A stretch of 64,000 nt of DNA, from positions 310,001 to 374,000 of the forward strand of contig JAHBUQ010000001.1 of NCBI GenBank assembly GCA_019637995.1, given 5' to 3'. This document shows, in pieces, positions 52,208 to 61,480 of the stretch. The notes beneath the pieces are model-generated. The model saw only the letters and a program-made list of their open reading frames with translations. It had not been told where the DNA came from and did no database searches. Numbering within the stretch: the first letter of the stretch is position 1; every line of letters begins with the position of its first letter. A program made the translations under genes and the position numbers. The stretch comes from Ignavibacteriota bacterium. Lineage in GTDB: Bacteria > Bacteroidota > Ignavibacteria > Kapaibacteriales > UBA2268.

Positions 52208-53970
52208 TGAAACTATCACTTGACCTGAAAACCACACTCAGCCAAACCCTTACACCTCAACAGATTCAATATCTGAAAATGTTGCAACTTCCTGTAATGC
52301 AATTTGAGCAGTTCCTTCAACAGGAAATCGAGCAAAATCCTTTACTCGAAGATGAAAGAAATCCTGATATGGATTTGTTCGATTACGATGATGAGCCTAT
52401 TGTTGAAGTAAAAGAACCTGAAACAGAAAAATTCGATTATTATGATGATGAATATGGCTATGATTCTATAGACAAAACAGAAAAATCCAAAGATTATCTG
52501 TCTGATGATAATTTGACCTACAGAAATGATGATTTCAATGAGGATAATGACCCATTTGATTTATACAGTATGGTTTGGCAAGATACTTCAGAAATGGCTT
52601 ATGGTGCTGGTGACAATTATGGTGAGGATGATGAGCCGGTATTTCAAATTAAGTCTCATACAAGTCTCGAAGAGGATTTGATTGAACAGCTAAACTTGTT
52701 GCATTTGACAAGGGAACAACAAATAATCGGTACATATATCATTGGCAATATTGATGGAGACGGCTATCTTAGACGTCCGCTTCATGAAATAGTTGATGAT
52801 GCTAACTCGTTTATAGCTGAAACAAATTTCAGTATTCAGCATAAGCAATATCTTGATAATATCGAAAAGAAAGAGAAGAAAAGTAAAAATCCCGCAACCA
52901 TGTACTCAATAAGTGATGAAAGTATTAAATTGCTGGAAAATGCCAAAAATTTGCAAAATGGTACATCTAGTTTAAATAAATCTGAAAATTCACATAAGCA
53001 AAATGTCCAAAGTGAGATATTAAATCAGATAGACATTGAAAGTGCAGAAAAAATCTTAAAAATAATTCAAACCCTTGACCCTCCGGGAATTGCTTCCAGA
53101 GATGTGAGAGAATGTCTGATATCGCAATGCAAAGCAATATTTAATCCGAATACTGCTCAGCTACTTGCTCTCAGAATCCTTGATGATGCTTATGAACATT
53201 TTATACGTAAGCATTATCCTATTATAATCAGACAATTGGGTATTACAGAAGATGATCTGAAAGCTGCAATAGAAGTTATACGGCGGCTGAATCCAAAACC
53301 TGGTGGGGGAGACTCACAATCTGAGCTGAATACCGTAATTCCGGACTTTATAGTTGAACGTGATGAGGATACTGATGAACTTATTATTTCCCTCAATGAC
53401 AGCCGTCTGCCAAATCTAAAACTTAGTAAAGCTTATGAAAAATTGCAAAAAGAAGCGAAGATGAAGCAATTCAACAAGGAAACGAAGAATTGGATTCGTG
53501 GCAAAAGGGAAGATGCTAAGTTTATGATTCAGGCAATTAAGCAAAGAAAAAATACTATGCTCAAGGTGATGACTGCTATTGCTACATTGCAGAAAGACTT
53601 CTTCTACGACGGAAAAAGCGGAATCAAGCCTCTTATTTATAAAGTAATAGCTGAAGAAACATCCCTTGATATTTCAACTGTTTGCAGAATTGTTAATGGC
53701 AAATATGTCCAGACAGAATTTGGTACATATGAATTAAAGTTCTTTTTCAGCGAGTCTTTAATTACTGATGATGGAGAGGATGTATCAACGACAGTAATCA
53801 AAGAAAAAATTAAAGAGCTGATTGATTCAGAGCCGAAGAATAAACCTTACAGCGATGAACTAATCAGCCGTCTTCTAAAAGATGCAGGCTATAATGTAGC
53901 AAGGCGGACAGTAGCTAAATATCGTGAACAGCTCAGAATTCCTGTGGCACGACTCAGAGTCGAAATTTAA
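52207..53970 (+). CDS. rpoN: RNA polymerase sigma-54 factor
   Basis: Sigma-54 of 587 residues, longer than the usual 450-500. Region I (residues 1-50) has LSLDLKTTLSQTLTPQQIQYL and EQNPLLEDE, needed for enhancer response. Region II (50-150) is a very acidic linker. The core-binding domain has LEEDLIEQLNLLHLT and DPPGIASRDVRECLISQ. An extra low-complexity insert of about 55 residues sits near 215-270. The RpoN box ARRTVAKYREQLRIP is at the C-terminus. It is coupled to the DUF3109 gene. It implies sigma-54-dependent enhancer-binding proteins elsewhere in the genome. Confidence 0.95.
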   Translation: MKLSLDLKTTLSQTLTPQQIQYLKMLQLPVMQFEQFLQQEIEQNPLLEDERNPDMDLFDYDDEPIVEVKEPETEKFDYYDDEYGYDSIDKTEKSKDYLSDDNLTYRNDDFNEDNDPFDLYSMVWQDTSEMAYGAGDNYGEDDEPVFQIKSHTSLEEDLIEQLNLLHLTREQQIIGTYIIGNIDGDGYLRRPLHEIVDDANSFIAETNFSIQHKQYLDNIEKKEKKSKNPATMYSISDESIKLLENAKNLQNGTSSLNKSENSHKQNVQSEILNQIDIESAEKILKIIQTLDPPGIASRDVRECLISQCKAIFNPNTAQLLALRILDDAYEHFIRKHYPIIIRQLGITEDDLKAAIEVIRRLNPKPGGGDSQSELNTVIPDFIVERDEDTDELIISLNDSRLPNLKLSKAYEKLQKEAKMKQFNKETKNWIRGKREDAKFMIQAIKQRKNTMLKVMTAIATLQKDFFYDGKSGIKPLIYKVIAEETSLDISTVCRIVNGKYVQTEFGTYELKFFFSESLITDDGEDVSTTVIKEKIKELIDSEPKNKPYSDELISRLLKDAGYNVARRTVAKYREQLRIPVARLRVEI

Positions 53971-53971
53971 T

Positions 53972-54388
53972 TTATTCACCGATAATTTTAACCAAAACTC
54001 GTTTTCTTCGTTTGCCATCATACTCACCGTAGAATATCTGCTCCCAGGGACCAAAATCAAGTTTACCGTTTGTTATCGCCACAACTACTTCGCGACCCAT
54101 TATTTGCCTTTTCAGATGAGCATCTGCATTGTCTTCAAAACCATTATGACGATACTGAGTATGTGGCTTTTCGGGTGCAATTTTTTCAAGCCAAACTTCA
54201 AAATCGCTGTGAAGTCCGCTTTCATCATCATTGATAAAAACACTTGAGGTAATATGCATAGCATTAACCAAAATTAAACCTTCTTTAATTCCGCTTTCAT
54301 GCAGGCTTTTCTCAACTTCAGAAGTTATATTGATATACTCTCTTCTGTTTCTGGTGTCAAACCATAATTCCTTTCTAAAGCTTTTCAT
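53972..54388 (-). CDS. yjbQ: YjbQ family protein (UPF0047)
   Basis: Protein of 138 residues, YjbQ/UPF0047 family, sometimes annotated as a secondary thiamine-phosphate synthase. Conserved features are [38 protein letters not shown], and the C-terminal [22 protein letters not shown]. It is convergent with rpoN, with one base between the stops. The cellular role is not settled; weak thiamine-phosphate synthase activity is known for the family. Confidence 0.92.
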   Translation of the reverse strand: MKSFRKELWFDTRNRREYINITSEVEKSLHESGIKEGLILVNAMHITSSVFINDDESGLHSDFEVWLEKIAPEKPHTQYRHNGFEDNADAHLKRQIMGREVVVAITNGKLDFGPWEQIFYGEYDGKRRKRVLVKIIGE

Positions 54389-54565
54389 CTTAATAAATAT
54401 TTAATTTAACAATTACAGATTACAAAAATGCAAAAAAATACTTAAGAAGTCAAGTTATATTTGAAAAAAATCATAATAAAAAGTGGTTATATTAGTAGAA
54501 ATGATTAACTTTGTAATTTGATTTTTTGACATTTCTAAAAAATATATTTTTTTGGGTTACAAATA

Positions 54566-56269
54566 ATGAGACAATCAGAGTATTTCGTACCGACACTTAA
54601 GGAAACACCTGCTGATGCACAGATAATTTCACATCAGCTGATGCTTAGAGCCGGACTTGTCAGGCAACTTGGTTCAGGCATTTTTTCCTTCTTGCCGCTC
54701 GGTTTTCGAGTGTTAAATAAAGTTATAGAAATTATTCGTGAAGAAATGAATAAAATTGGCGGTCAGGAATTTTTACTACCGGCGTTAAATCCTATAGAAA
54801 TTTGGGAGCAAACCGGAAGAGTAGAGTCTATGGGAGATGTTATGTTTCACATCAAAAACCGCGAGGGTTTAGTGCTTGCACCGACTCATGAGGAGATAAT
54901 CACTTTTCATGCCCGACAGCATGTTAAATCATATCGGGATATGCCGCAAATCTGGTATCAGATTCAAACAAAATTCCGTAATGAGCCAAGACCTAAATCA
55001 GGCGTTTTGCGTGGTAGGCAATTCATTATGAAGGATGCCTACTCGCTTGATACTTCCTGGGAAGGGCTTGATGAAAGCTATAACAAGCACGCACTTGCTT
55101 ACAAAGCAATTTTCGATAAATGCGGGATTAAATTTTTCGTGGTTGGTGCATCAAGCGGAGCAATGGGTGGACGTCAATCTCAGGAATTTATGGTCGAATC
55201 TGATTCGGGTGAAGATACTTGCGCAATTTCAGATTCAGGATATGCGGCAAATATTGAAGTTGCAACATCTGCTCTGAGTCCGGTCGAAAGAATTGATGGT
55301 GATTTGAAACTTGAGAAATTCCCAACCCCAAATGCAAAAACAATTGATGATTTGATTAAGCAGTTTGGATTCCCTGAAGAAAGATGTGCTAAGTCGGTTG
55401 TATATATCGCTGATGATAAGCCGATTTTGATTTTTATGCGCGGAAATGATGAATTGAACGAAACTAAACTTCAATCAATTCTTGGCACAGGAAATGTTCG
55501 TCCGGCTGTTTCCGAAGAGTTGAAACAATTTACAGGTGCTGATCATGGATCAATTGGACCAATCAATCTCAAAACAAATATCAGGATTATTGCTGATAAC
55601 TTGTTGAAAGATGCAAATGGTCTTATCAGTGGTGCAAATGAAGATGGCTATCATTATAAAAATATAGATTTTACTCGTGATTGTATCATACCTGAATATC
55701 AGGATTTACGAACTGTGTGTGAAGGTGAACCTTGCATAGTTGACGGCAGCCCGCTAAGAGTCGTTAAAGCCATTGAACTTGGACATATATTCAAGTTAGG
55801 CACAAAATATTCAGAAGCATTAGGAGCAAATTTCCTTGATTCCGAAAGTATTGAGCATCCAATTATAATGGGTAGCTACGGTATCGGTGTCGAGCGTGTT
55901 ATGGCTTGCTATCTTGAGCAGCACTATGATGACAAAGGAATTATCTGGGATGGTCCTTTATCTCCTTTCCATGTTCATATTTTAGGACTTAATGAACCTA
56001 AATTCCCTGAAGTTAAAACTGCAGCCGAGAAACTTTACAGCGAATTGAAAGAACTTGGATTTGACGTACTCTATGATGACCGTAATGAATCCCCTGGTAT
56101 CAAGTTTAATGATGCTGATTTATTGGGTATTCCCGTGCAAATTGTAATTGGAAATAAAAATATTGTAAATGGAATAATTGAATTGAAATTCAGGAATACA
56201 GGTGAAAGACAGACAATTGAAATTAGCAAAACAGCAGAAGTTATTCAAAATTACTTCAAAGGTAATTAA
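54566..56269 (+). CDS. proS: Prolyl-tRNA synthetase, bacterial type with editing domain
   Basis: Class II aminoacyl-tRNA synthetase of 567 residues. Motif 2 is in FRNEPRPKSGVLRGRQFIMKD (about 133-153), motif 3 is MGSYGIGVERVMACY (about 434), and the anticodon-binding domain is at the C-terminus. Between motifs 2 and 3, residues 225-400 form the INS editing domain that deacylates Ala-tRNA-Pro. TAACTTTG lies at 54506-54513 upstream, but no -33 box is at the right distance. A tRNA-Pro gene lies 3 kb downstream. Confidence 0.97.
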   Translation: MRQSEYFVPTLKETPADAQIISHQLMLRAGLVRQLGSGIFSFLPLGFRVLNKVIEIIREEMNKIGGQEFLLPALNPIEIWEQTGRVESMGDVMFHIKNREGLVLAPTHEEIITFHARQHVKSYRDMPQIWYQIQTKFRNEPRPKSGVLRGRQFIMKDAYSLDTSWEGLDESYNKHALAYKAIFDKCGIKFFVVGASSGAMGGRQSQEFMVESDSGEDTCAISDSGYAANIEVATSALSPVERIDGDLKLEKFPTPNAKTIDDLIKQFGFPEERCAKSVVYIADDKPILIFMRGNDELNETKLQSILGTGNVRPAVSEELKQFTGADHGSIGPINLKTNIRIIADNLLKDANGLISGANEDGYHYKNIDFTRDCIIPEYQDLRTVCEGEPCIVDGSPLRVVKAIELGHIFKLGTKYSEALGANFLDSESIEHPIIMGSYGIGVERVMACYLEQHYDDKGIIWDGPLSPFHVHILGLNEPKFPEVKTAAEKLYSELKELGFDVLYDDRNESPGIKFNDADLLGIPVQIVIGNKNIVNGIIELKFRNTGERQTIEISKTAEVIQNYFKGN

Positions 56270-56324
56270 GTGAAGCTAATTTTTTATTCAGAAACCATTT
56301 ATAAGTGTGTGTAAGAAAGAAAAA

Positions 56325-57155
56325 ATGCAAAAAAAAGTAGATTTACATACACATACGACTTATTCTGACGGAATACTTCAGCCCCATGAATTGCTTAGCC
56401 TTGCTAAGGAAAAGGGGCTTTCGGCTATAAGCATCGTTGACCATGATACTCTCGATGGAAATATTGTGGCTCAGTCAATTTGCAGTCAATATGATATTGA
56501 AGTATTGATGGGCTGTGAATTCTCTTGCTATGAAAACGGAAAAGAATATCATTTGCTTGGCTATAATTTCGACCCCGATAATCAAAGTCTGAAAACACAT
56601 CTGGACAATTACAGAATTGCCCGTCTGACCCGTGCAAAACAGATTCATAAAAAGCTTGTGAACATTGGTGCGGGGATATCATTCGACGAAATATTGGAAA
56701 CTGCCGATAAGGCACCGGTAGCAAGACCTCACATAGCATCAGTATTAGTAAAAAAGGGTTATGCGGCAGATTTAAAAGAAGCATTTACTAAATTCCTTGG
56801 TGAAGGTAGTCCTGCTTATTATCCTAAAGCAATTTTCCCGGTTGAGATGGCAATCAGAATGATAAATAAAGCTCGAGGAGTAGCAGTCCTTGCCCATCCA
56901 CGAAATTATATTGACCAGCCGACTTTATATAAATTTATTCAATCAGGTCTTGACGGGATTGAAGTTAATCACCCAAGCCATTCCGAAGAGCAGAAGAAAT
57001 TCTACCATTATGTTGCTAATCAGTTTTGGCTTTTGGAAACAGGTGGTTCGGATTATCACGGTTCAAGAGAATTTGATGCAGTGAACATAGGAAATGTATT
57101 TGTTCCTTATTCAGTAATTGATTCAATAAAAAATCTTACCGGCTACAGATTTTAA
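56325..57155 (+). CDS. PHP-domain phosphoesterase (YciV/RNase AM-like)
   Basis: PHP metal-dependent phosphoesterase of 276 residues. The ATG at 56325 gives MQKKVDLHTHTTYSDG; a GTG 18 bp earlier is possible. The four PHP motifs are present: DLHTHTTYSDG, IVDHDT, VLAHPRNYI and TGGSDYHGS. The layout matches YciV, which acts as 3',5'-nucleotide bisphosphate phosphatase and 5'-3' exoribonuclease. It lies 55 bp behind proS and is convergent with the PorE-like gene, with 3 bp between stops. Confidence 0.9.
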   Translation: MQKKVDLHTHTTYSDGILQPHELLSLAKEKGLSAISIVDHDTLDGNIVAQSICSQYDIEVLMGCEFSCYENGKEYHLLGYNFDPDNQSLKTHLDNYRIARLTRAKQIHKKLVNIGAGISFDEILETADKAPVARPHIASVLVKKGYAADLKEAFTKFLGEGSPAYYPKAIFPVEMAIRMINKARGVAVLAHPRNYIDQPTLYKFIQSGLDGIEVNHPSHSEEQKKFYHYVANQFWLLETGGSDYHGSREFDAVNIGNVFVPYSVIDSIKNLTGYRF

Positions 57156-57158
57156 AAA

Positions 57159-59216
57159 TTATTTCACGAGCCGGACTTCAACCCGTCGATTAAGTGACTT
57201 ATTTTCAGCAGTATCGTTTGGAGCATAAGGTCTTTCTGAACCGTATCCTTCTGTTATAATTCTTGAGTTATCAATGCCGTTCTTGGTCAGATAATTTGCC
57301 ACTGCTTCTGCTCTTTTAAGCGATAATATCTTATTGTGATCATTTGTACCCTCGCTGTCAGTATGACCTTCTATTATGATTTTAAAATTTTTCACCTTAT
57401 TGGCAAAATCCAGCAATCTTTTGAGTTCAGGTAGTGATTCCTCTTTTAATACAGATTTATCAAAATCAAAAAAGATATTATTAATTCTGATATTCACTCC
57501 TCGTTCCTGCAAATCACGGATGGATGTCATCAAAATATCTTTATAAATAGTTGTGTCATTTTTGAATTGCCGTAAATCAACACTATTAGAGGTAGGATAA
57601 TATCCGAAACGCTCGGCATAATAACCGTAATTCATTCCAAGTGGGAGTGTTATGAAATAAAATCCGTCACGGGGGTCACTTTTAAGATGTCCTACCTTAT
57701 TGCCTGTACTGAGGTCTTCCCAGACAATATTACATGCAATGGGCTTGCCTGTTGAATCTATTACTCTGCCTCTGATTACTGCAAGTGGCTGTGGTTTTGC
57801 CGACTCCGGAAGTGAAATCGAATATAAATCCCAACCTCCAAAACCGTCAATATCATTTTCTTTGGAAAAATATGCAAACTCACCTTCGAGGTCAACGACA
57901 TAGCCCCAATCATCATTGACTGTATTAATTTCCTTACCAAGATTGACAGGTGCAGACCAATCAGTCCAGGATGTATCGTTCAAACGTACCGTTTTATACA
58001 CATCCAATCTGCCGAAACCATAATGTCCGTTGGAGGAGAAATACAATGTTTTTCCGTCAGGGTGAAGATATACAGCTCTTTCAGCATAAGGGGTATTTAT
58101 TGTAGGACCGAGATTGATTGGTTCACTCCAGCCGTTATCAGTTTCGAGCGAAACATATAAATCCATATTTCCCATTATACCTCCACCATAAAATCTTGAG
58201 TTCATCGGAACATGGGGACCTATTCCGCCGGGACGGTCTGAAGAGAAGATCAATGCTTTACCGTCAGGGGAGAGGCAGCCGGATTCATCATGATATTCTG
58301 TGTTTACAGGTGCCGGGAGGTGATAAATATCGCCCCAACCGTTTGAATCTTTTTCTGCAAGGTAAATATCAAACTCACCATAAGAACCATCGAAATTACC
58401 TGAAATCAATAGGGTATTTCCATCAACAGATACGTTATCTACTGTTTCATCTCTTATGCCATTAATTGGTTTGCCGATATTCACAGATTTTTGCCAAACT
58501 CCATCAATTTTTTCAGAAACCCAGATATCAGAGTTCCCATTACCACCCCGTCTGTGGTCAGCACTAAAGTATAAATATCTTCCGTCCGGTGTGGGAGTTG
58601 GATCCCATTCACTTCCGGGTGTATTAATCATATTTCCGAGGTTTTCTACTTTTAAGCCCTCTAGCTTTGCTTTGAATAATCCTATCGTACTTTCAAAAAT
58701 ATGTTTATAATTTGGAAATAGAGGTTTATAAGTATCATAGACAAATTCTGCCGAATCCCAAAGCTGACGCTGAATGTAGTAATCGGCTATTCGTTGCACT
58801 GCAAAAAATGCATCGTTTGATGGGGCTCTGTTTTTGATATAATTTGAATATAGAGGTATAATATCAGGCATTGCTGATTGGGCAATCATTACCTGCTCAA
58901 GCCGATGAACTTCATTAAGTAAAAGGGAATCTTTGTCCGGGAAAAGTGGCTTGTAATATTCGACAAGATATATAGAAACTGCTGCACGTCTTTGCAAATA
59001 AAGGCGGTTAGCCCAAGCTATCAGTACATTAAAAGCACTGTCGGCTGGAGCATATTTTTTGATATATTCATCATATTCTGCTGCTACTTCTGATGTAATA
59101 TCTCGCCTGAGATTTATCGAACGCTGAGAAAATGCTGTTATGCTGCAGAATATAATTACAAAGTTTATTACTAATATTATTTTCAAAATTAAATCTATTC
59201 GTATTTGAGAATTCAT
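57159..59216 (-). CDS. porE: PorE-like OmpA-family protein: TPR, PD40 propeller, regulatory-like domain, OmpA
   Basis: Protein of 685 residues with the domain order described for PorE of the type IX secretion system. It has a signal peptide (about 5-30), TPR-like helices (35-195), and a beta-propeller of PD40/WD40 repeats (197-475; for example DPTPTPDGRYLYFSADH, SPDGKALIFSSDRPGG, HPDGKTLYFSSNG). A carboxypeptidase-regulatory-like domain follows (482-555, VIRGRVIDSTGKP), then an OmpA peptidoglycan-binding domain (560-685, FFDFDKSVLKEES, IIEGHTDSEGTND, NRRVEVRLVK). In PorE the OmpA part ties the T9SS to the cell wall. A general OmpA/PD40 protein with no T9SS role is the alternative. No other T9SS machinery gene is nearby. 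Confidence 0.78.
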   Translation of the reverse strand: MNSQIRIDLILKIILVINFVIIFCSITAFSQRSINLRRDITSEVAAEYDEYIKKYAPADSAFNVLIAWANRLYLQRRAAVSIYLVEYYKPLFPDKDSLLLNEVHRLEQVMIAQSAMPDIIPLYSNYIKNRAPSNDAFFAVQRIADYYIQRQLWDSAEFVYDTYKPLFPNYKHIFESTIGLFKAKLEGLKVENLGNMINTPGSEWDPTPTPDGRYLYFSADHRRGGNGNSDIWVSEKIDGVWQKSVNIGKPINGIRDETVDNVSVDGNTLLISGNFDGSYGEFDIYLAEKDSNGWGDIYHLPAPVNTEYHDESGCLSPDGKALIFSSDRPGGIGPHVPMNSRFYGGGIMGNMDLYVSLETDNGWSEPINLGPTINTPYAERAVYLHPDGKTLYFSSNGHYGFGRLDVYKTVRLNDTSWTDWSAPVNLGKEINTVNDDWGYVVDLEGEFAYFSKENDIDGFGGWDLYSISLPESAKPQPLAVIRGRVIDSTGKPIACNIVWEDLSTGNKVGHLKSDPRDGFYFITLPLGMNYGYYAERFGYYPTSNSVDLRQFKNDTTIYKDILMTSIRDLQERGVNIRINNIFFDFDKSVLKEESLPELKRLLDFANKVKNFKIIIEGHTDSEGTNDHNKILSLKRAEAVANYLTKNGIDNSRIITEGYGSERPYAPNDTAENKSLNRRVEVRLVK

Positions 59217-59386
59217 TAAATTAATATCGGGATAATATTTTATTTATTGTTAAATTATCCAAATTCAGATTTAGTCAGAATAATGAAAAATCTTCAAAAT
59301 ATATTTTAAATTATCAATAATCATTATCGAAGGTCACCAACTTAGAAAATAATTATTTTTTATTTTTACAAAATATCAATAAAATA

Positions 59387-59418
59387 TTTGTTCAAGTCAA
59401 AAAAAGTTCGTATTTTTG
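59387..59418 (+). promoter_or_regulatory. Bacteroidota-type promoter of tRNA-Pro
   Basis: TTTG (59387-59390), exactly 20 bp, TATTTTTG (59411-59418), ending 15 bp before the tRNA 5' end. Boxes and spacing equal those of tRNA-Leu. Confidence 0.82.
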
Positions 59419-59433
59419 TAATCTTGAAATGAA

Positions 59434-59508
59434 CGGGGTGTAGCGCAGTCCGGTTAGCGCACCTGCTTTGGGAGCAGGGGGTCGGGGGTTCGAATCCCTC
59501 CACCCCGA
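59434..59508 (+). tRNA. tRNA-Pro (UGG)
   Basis: A 75-nt tRNA. The acceptor stem CGGGGTG pairs with CACCCCG, and the discriminator is A (59508). D arm GCGCAGTCCGGTTAGCGC; anticodon stem CCTGC/GCAGG with loop TTTGGGA, anticodon TGG at 59469-59471; T arm GGGGGTTCGAATCCCTC. CCA is not encoded. A strong promoter precedes it and a terminator follows. Confidence 0.97.
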
Positions 59509-59515
59509 CAAAACA

Positions 59516-59546
59516 AAAGGCTGAGAATAATCACTCAGCCTTTTTT
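59516..59546 (+). terminator. Rho-independent terminator of tRNA-Pro
   Basis: AAAGGCTGAG (59516-59525) and CTCAGCCTTT (59534-59543) form a perfect 10-bp stem with an 8-nt loop. The T-run extends to 59546. Confidence 0.92.
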
Positions 59547-59612
59547 ATTATGTAGCTTTTTGACATATTTTACGTCTATATTAATGTATTATCAATTATA
59601 TTGGAAATTATC

Positions 59613-60401
59613 TTGAAAAATATAAAGTTTATTCTCGTATTGTTTATTGCTTTTTTATCAGTTTACAGCTATTCATATACTCAAAGTAAGGTTGTACATT
59701 TGGGAGAATACATTGAATATGATGTATCTTTCTTTGGTGTTAAACTTGGTAAGATTATAATTGAGTCTGAAAGTTATGTTGATTTCAAAGGCAAAAAAGT
59801 TTTCAAAGCTAAGTCCGAAATGAAGTCAAATCCCGGAATACCATTTGTTAGTCTTCACGCTTTTTTTGACAGCTGGATGGACACAAGGCTAACGAACTCT
59901 TATGAGTTTGTCGGCTCGACAAAAGGGGATGAAGGCGTTTGGGAGAAAGAAACTTTCTACATGAATTATGATAAAAACATTATTACTTACGAGAAAAGAG
60001 TAGATGATAAAGTAACTGAGACCAAACCGATGCCTTTTGACAAAAAAGTTGTTGATGGTGCTGCATTATTCTTTTTTGCAAGGCAGTTTACAGATATTAA
60101 AAAAACTGTAAAAGTGCCTACAGTAATAGGAAACAGCATATCATATACTCACTTGAATTTTCATGGTACAAAGTCGCAAATTACAGTTCCTGCAATAAAA
60201 TATCCTGTGAAAACTTTATATTTTGATGGTAGGGCAGAATGGGAAGGGATTTACGGTTTGAAGGGTCATTTCAAAGGTTGGTTTTCAGATGACGAAGCCC
60301 GTGTTCCAATAAAAGCTTCAATGAATGTATATGTCGGTAATGTTGATATTGAACTTGTAAAATGGTCAAGAGGGGATTGGCAGCCGCCTAAAGCGAACTG
60401 A
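59613..60401 (+). CDS. DUF3108 family exported protein (paralogue of 963-1793)
   Basis: DUF3108 protein of 262 residues. Signal peptide about 1-23 (ending SYTQ). Conserved parts are LGEYIEYDVSFFGVKLGKIIIESE, then FHAFFDSWMDT-like LHAFFDSWMD, and GLKGHFKGWFSDDEARVPIKA near the C-terminus. The start is probably TTG at 59613, with GGAA 8 bp upstream; another TTG at 59601 has no ribosome site. The stop overlaps the crcB ATG by one base. Function unknown; the C-terminal WFSDDEARVP matches the VWVSDDERKIP of the other copy. Confidence 0.85.
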   Translation: MKNIKFILVLFIAFLSVYSYSYTQSKVVHLGEYIEYDVSFFGVKLGKIIIESESYVDFKGKKVFKAKSEMKSNPGIPFVSLHAFFDSWMDTRLTNSYEFVGSTKGDEGVWEKETFYMNYDKNIITYEKRVDDKVTETKPMPFDKKVVDGAALFFFARQFTDIKKTVKVPTVIGNSISYTHLNFHGTKSQITVPAIKYPVKTLYFDGRAEWEGIYGLKGHFKGWFSDDEARVPIKASMNVYVGNVDIELVKWSRGDWQPPKAN

Positions 60402-60790
60402 TGAATGATTATATTATAAATATGATTTGGGTCGGTACAGGTGGTTTTATCGGCTCTGCAGCGAGGTTCTCAATTTCTTATTTTTCACAAAGATTTGAGA
60501 ATATTCACCCGAATTTTTCTACACTTGCTGTTAATTTAATTGGCAGTTTACTGCTTGGAATAATGAGTGAATACATCCTTGAAAATAAAAGTATATCGCA
60601 AGGTGTTGGATTATTTCTTACAGTAGGTCTTTGTGGTGGATTTACTACTTTTTCTACATTTGCCTATGAAAATATATTATTGCTGAAAGAAGGTCATTTT
60701 GTTATGGCTGCGTTGTACATATTTGGAAGTTTGATTGGCGGAATAGTACTTTTCATTTTTGGAATGTATATTTCAAAACAGCTATTATAA
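60401..60790 (+). CDS. crcB: Fluoride efflux channel Fluc/CrcB
   Basis: Small membrane protein of 129 residues with four transmembrane segments; two subunits form a dual-topology F- channel. Signatures: GGFIGSAARFSISYFS, AVNLIGSLLLGIMSE, and GLCGGFTTFSTFAYE, which holds the Na+-site Thr and the Phe-box residues. It is coupled to the upstream DUF3108 gene by a one-base overlap. No fluoride riboswitch is seen. It is a single gene, so the dimer would be a homodimer. Confidence 0.95.
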   Translation: MNDYIINMIWVGTGGFIGSAARFSISYFSQRFENIHPNFSTLAVNLIGSLLLGIMSEYILENKSISQGVGLFLTVGLCGGFTTFSTFAYENILLLKEGHFVMAALYIFGSLIGGIVLFIFGMYISKQLL

Positions 60791-60800
60791 TTTTTCAAAA

Positions 60801-61391
60801 TTGAAAGATAATTTCAAATATTACATTTTTAATAAACCGTATAAGGTGTTGTGTCAATTCAGCACGGAAGGAAAAAAGATAACTCTCAAAGAGTATTTCC
60901 CTGATGATGATGAAATATATTCTGTCGGGAGGCTTGATTTTGATAGTGAAGGGCTACTGATTCTTACAAATGATAATCAATTAATTCATAAGCTAACTGC
61001 ACATGAGAATCAGCACGAGAGGACATATCTTGTCCAGGTGGAGGGTAATATATCAAAAGATGCTTTATTATTACTTACCAACGGCATTGACATTAATTTG
61101 AAAAATACACTCTACAGAACTAAGCCATGCATGGTTAAGAAGTTAAATCAAGCTCCTGAAATTCCTGAAAGATATCCTCCTGTCAGGTATCGTGCAAACA
61201 TTCCGACATCATTTATTGAAATCACTCTAAAAGAAGGAAAGAATCGGCAGGTAAGAAAAATGCTTGCTAAAGTAGGGTTTCCTGTCTTACGTCTATTGAG
61301 AACTTCAATTGGTAATCTGCATCTCGGAAGTCTGAAATGTGGCGAATATACTAAACTCAGCAGGAAATTTATTTATGATAAAATTGGTTAA
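60801..61391 (+). CDS. rRNA large-subunit pseudouridine synthase, RluE-like
   Basis: RsuA-family pseudouridine synthase of 196 residues. It lacks the N-terminal S4 domain, as in RluE (23S rRNA U2457 in E. coli). Motif I FNKPYKVLCQF starts at about residue 9. The catalytic Asp is in SVGRLDFDSEGLLILTND, and the C-terminal GKNRQVRKMLAKVGFPVLRLLR is diagnostic. The probable start is TTG at 60801, because an earlier TTG at 60759 would overlap crcB by 30 bp. No ribosome site is clear for either. Confidence 0.88.
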   Translation: MKDNFKYYIFNKPYKVLCQFSTEGKKITLKEYFPDDDEIYSVGRLDFDSEGLLILTNDNQLIHKLTAHENQHERTYLVQVEGNISKDALLLLTNGIDINLKNTLYRTKPCMVKKLNQAPEIPERYPPVRYRANIPTSFIEITLKEGKNRQVRKMLAKVGFPVLRLLRTSIGNLHLGSLKCGEYTKLSRKFIYDKIG

Positions 61392-61480
61392 ATTAATTAT
61401 TAAATCTAATTAGTTAAATTTATACAATAAATCTTGAAAAATTTTGTTAAATCAGTTTACATTTTTTATAAATTTCAAAA

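Noticed and set aside
54506..54513. TAACTTTG upstream of proS as promoter
   Set aside because: The -7 form fits, but no -33 element is found at 19-21 bp, so it is mentioned only in the gene entry.
60380..60420. Fluoride riboswitch before crcB
   Set aside because: crcB starts inside the stop codon of the upstream gene, leaving no leader for a riboswitch.
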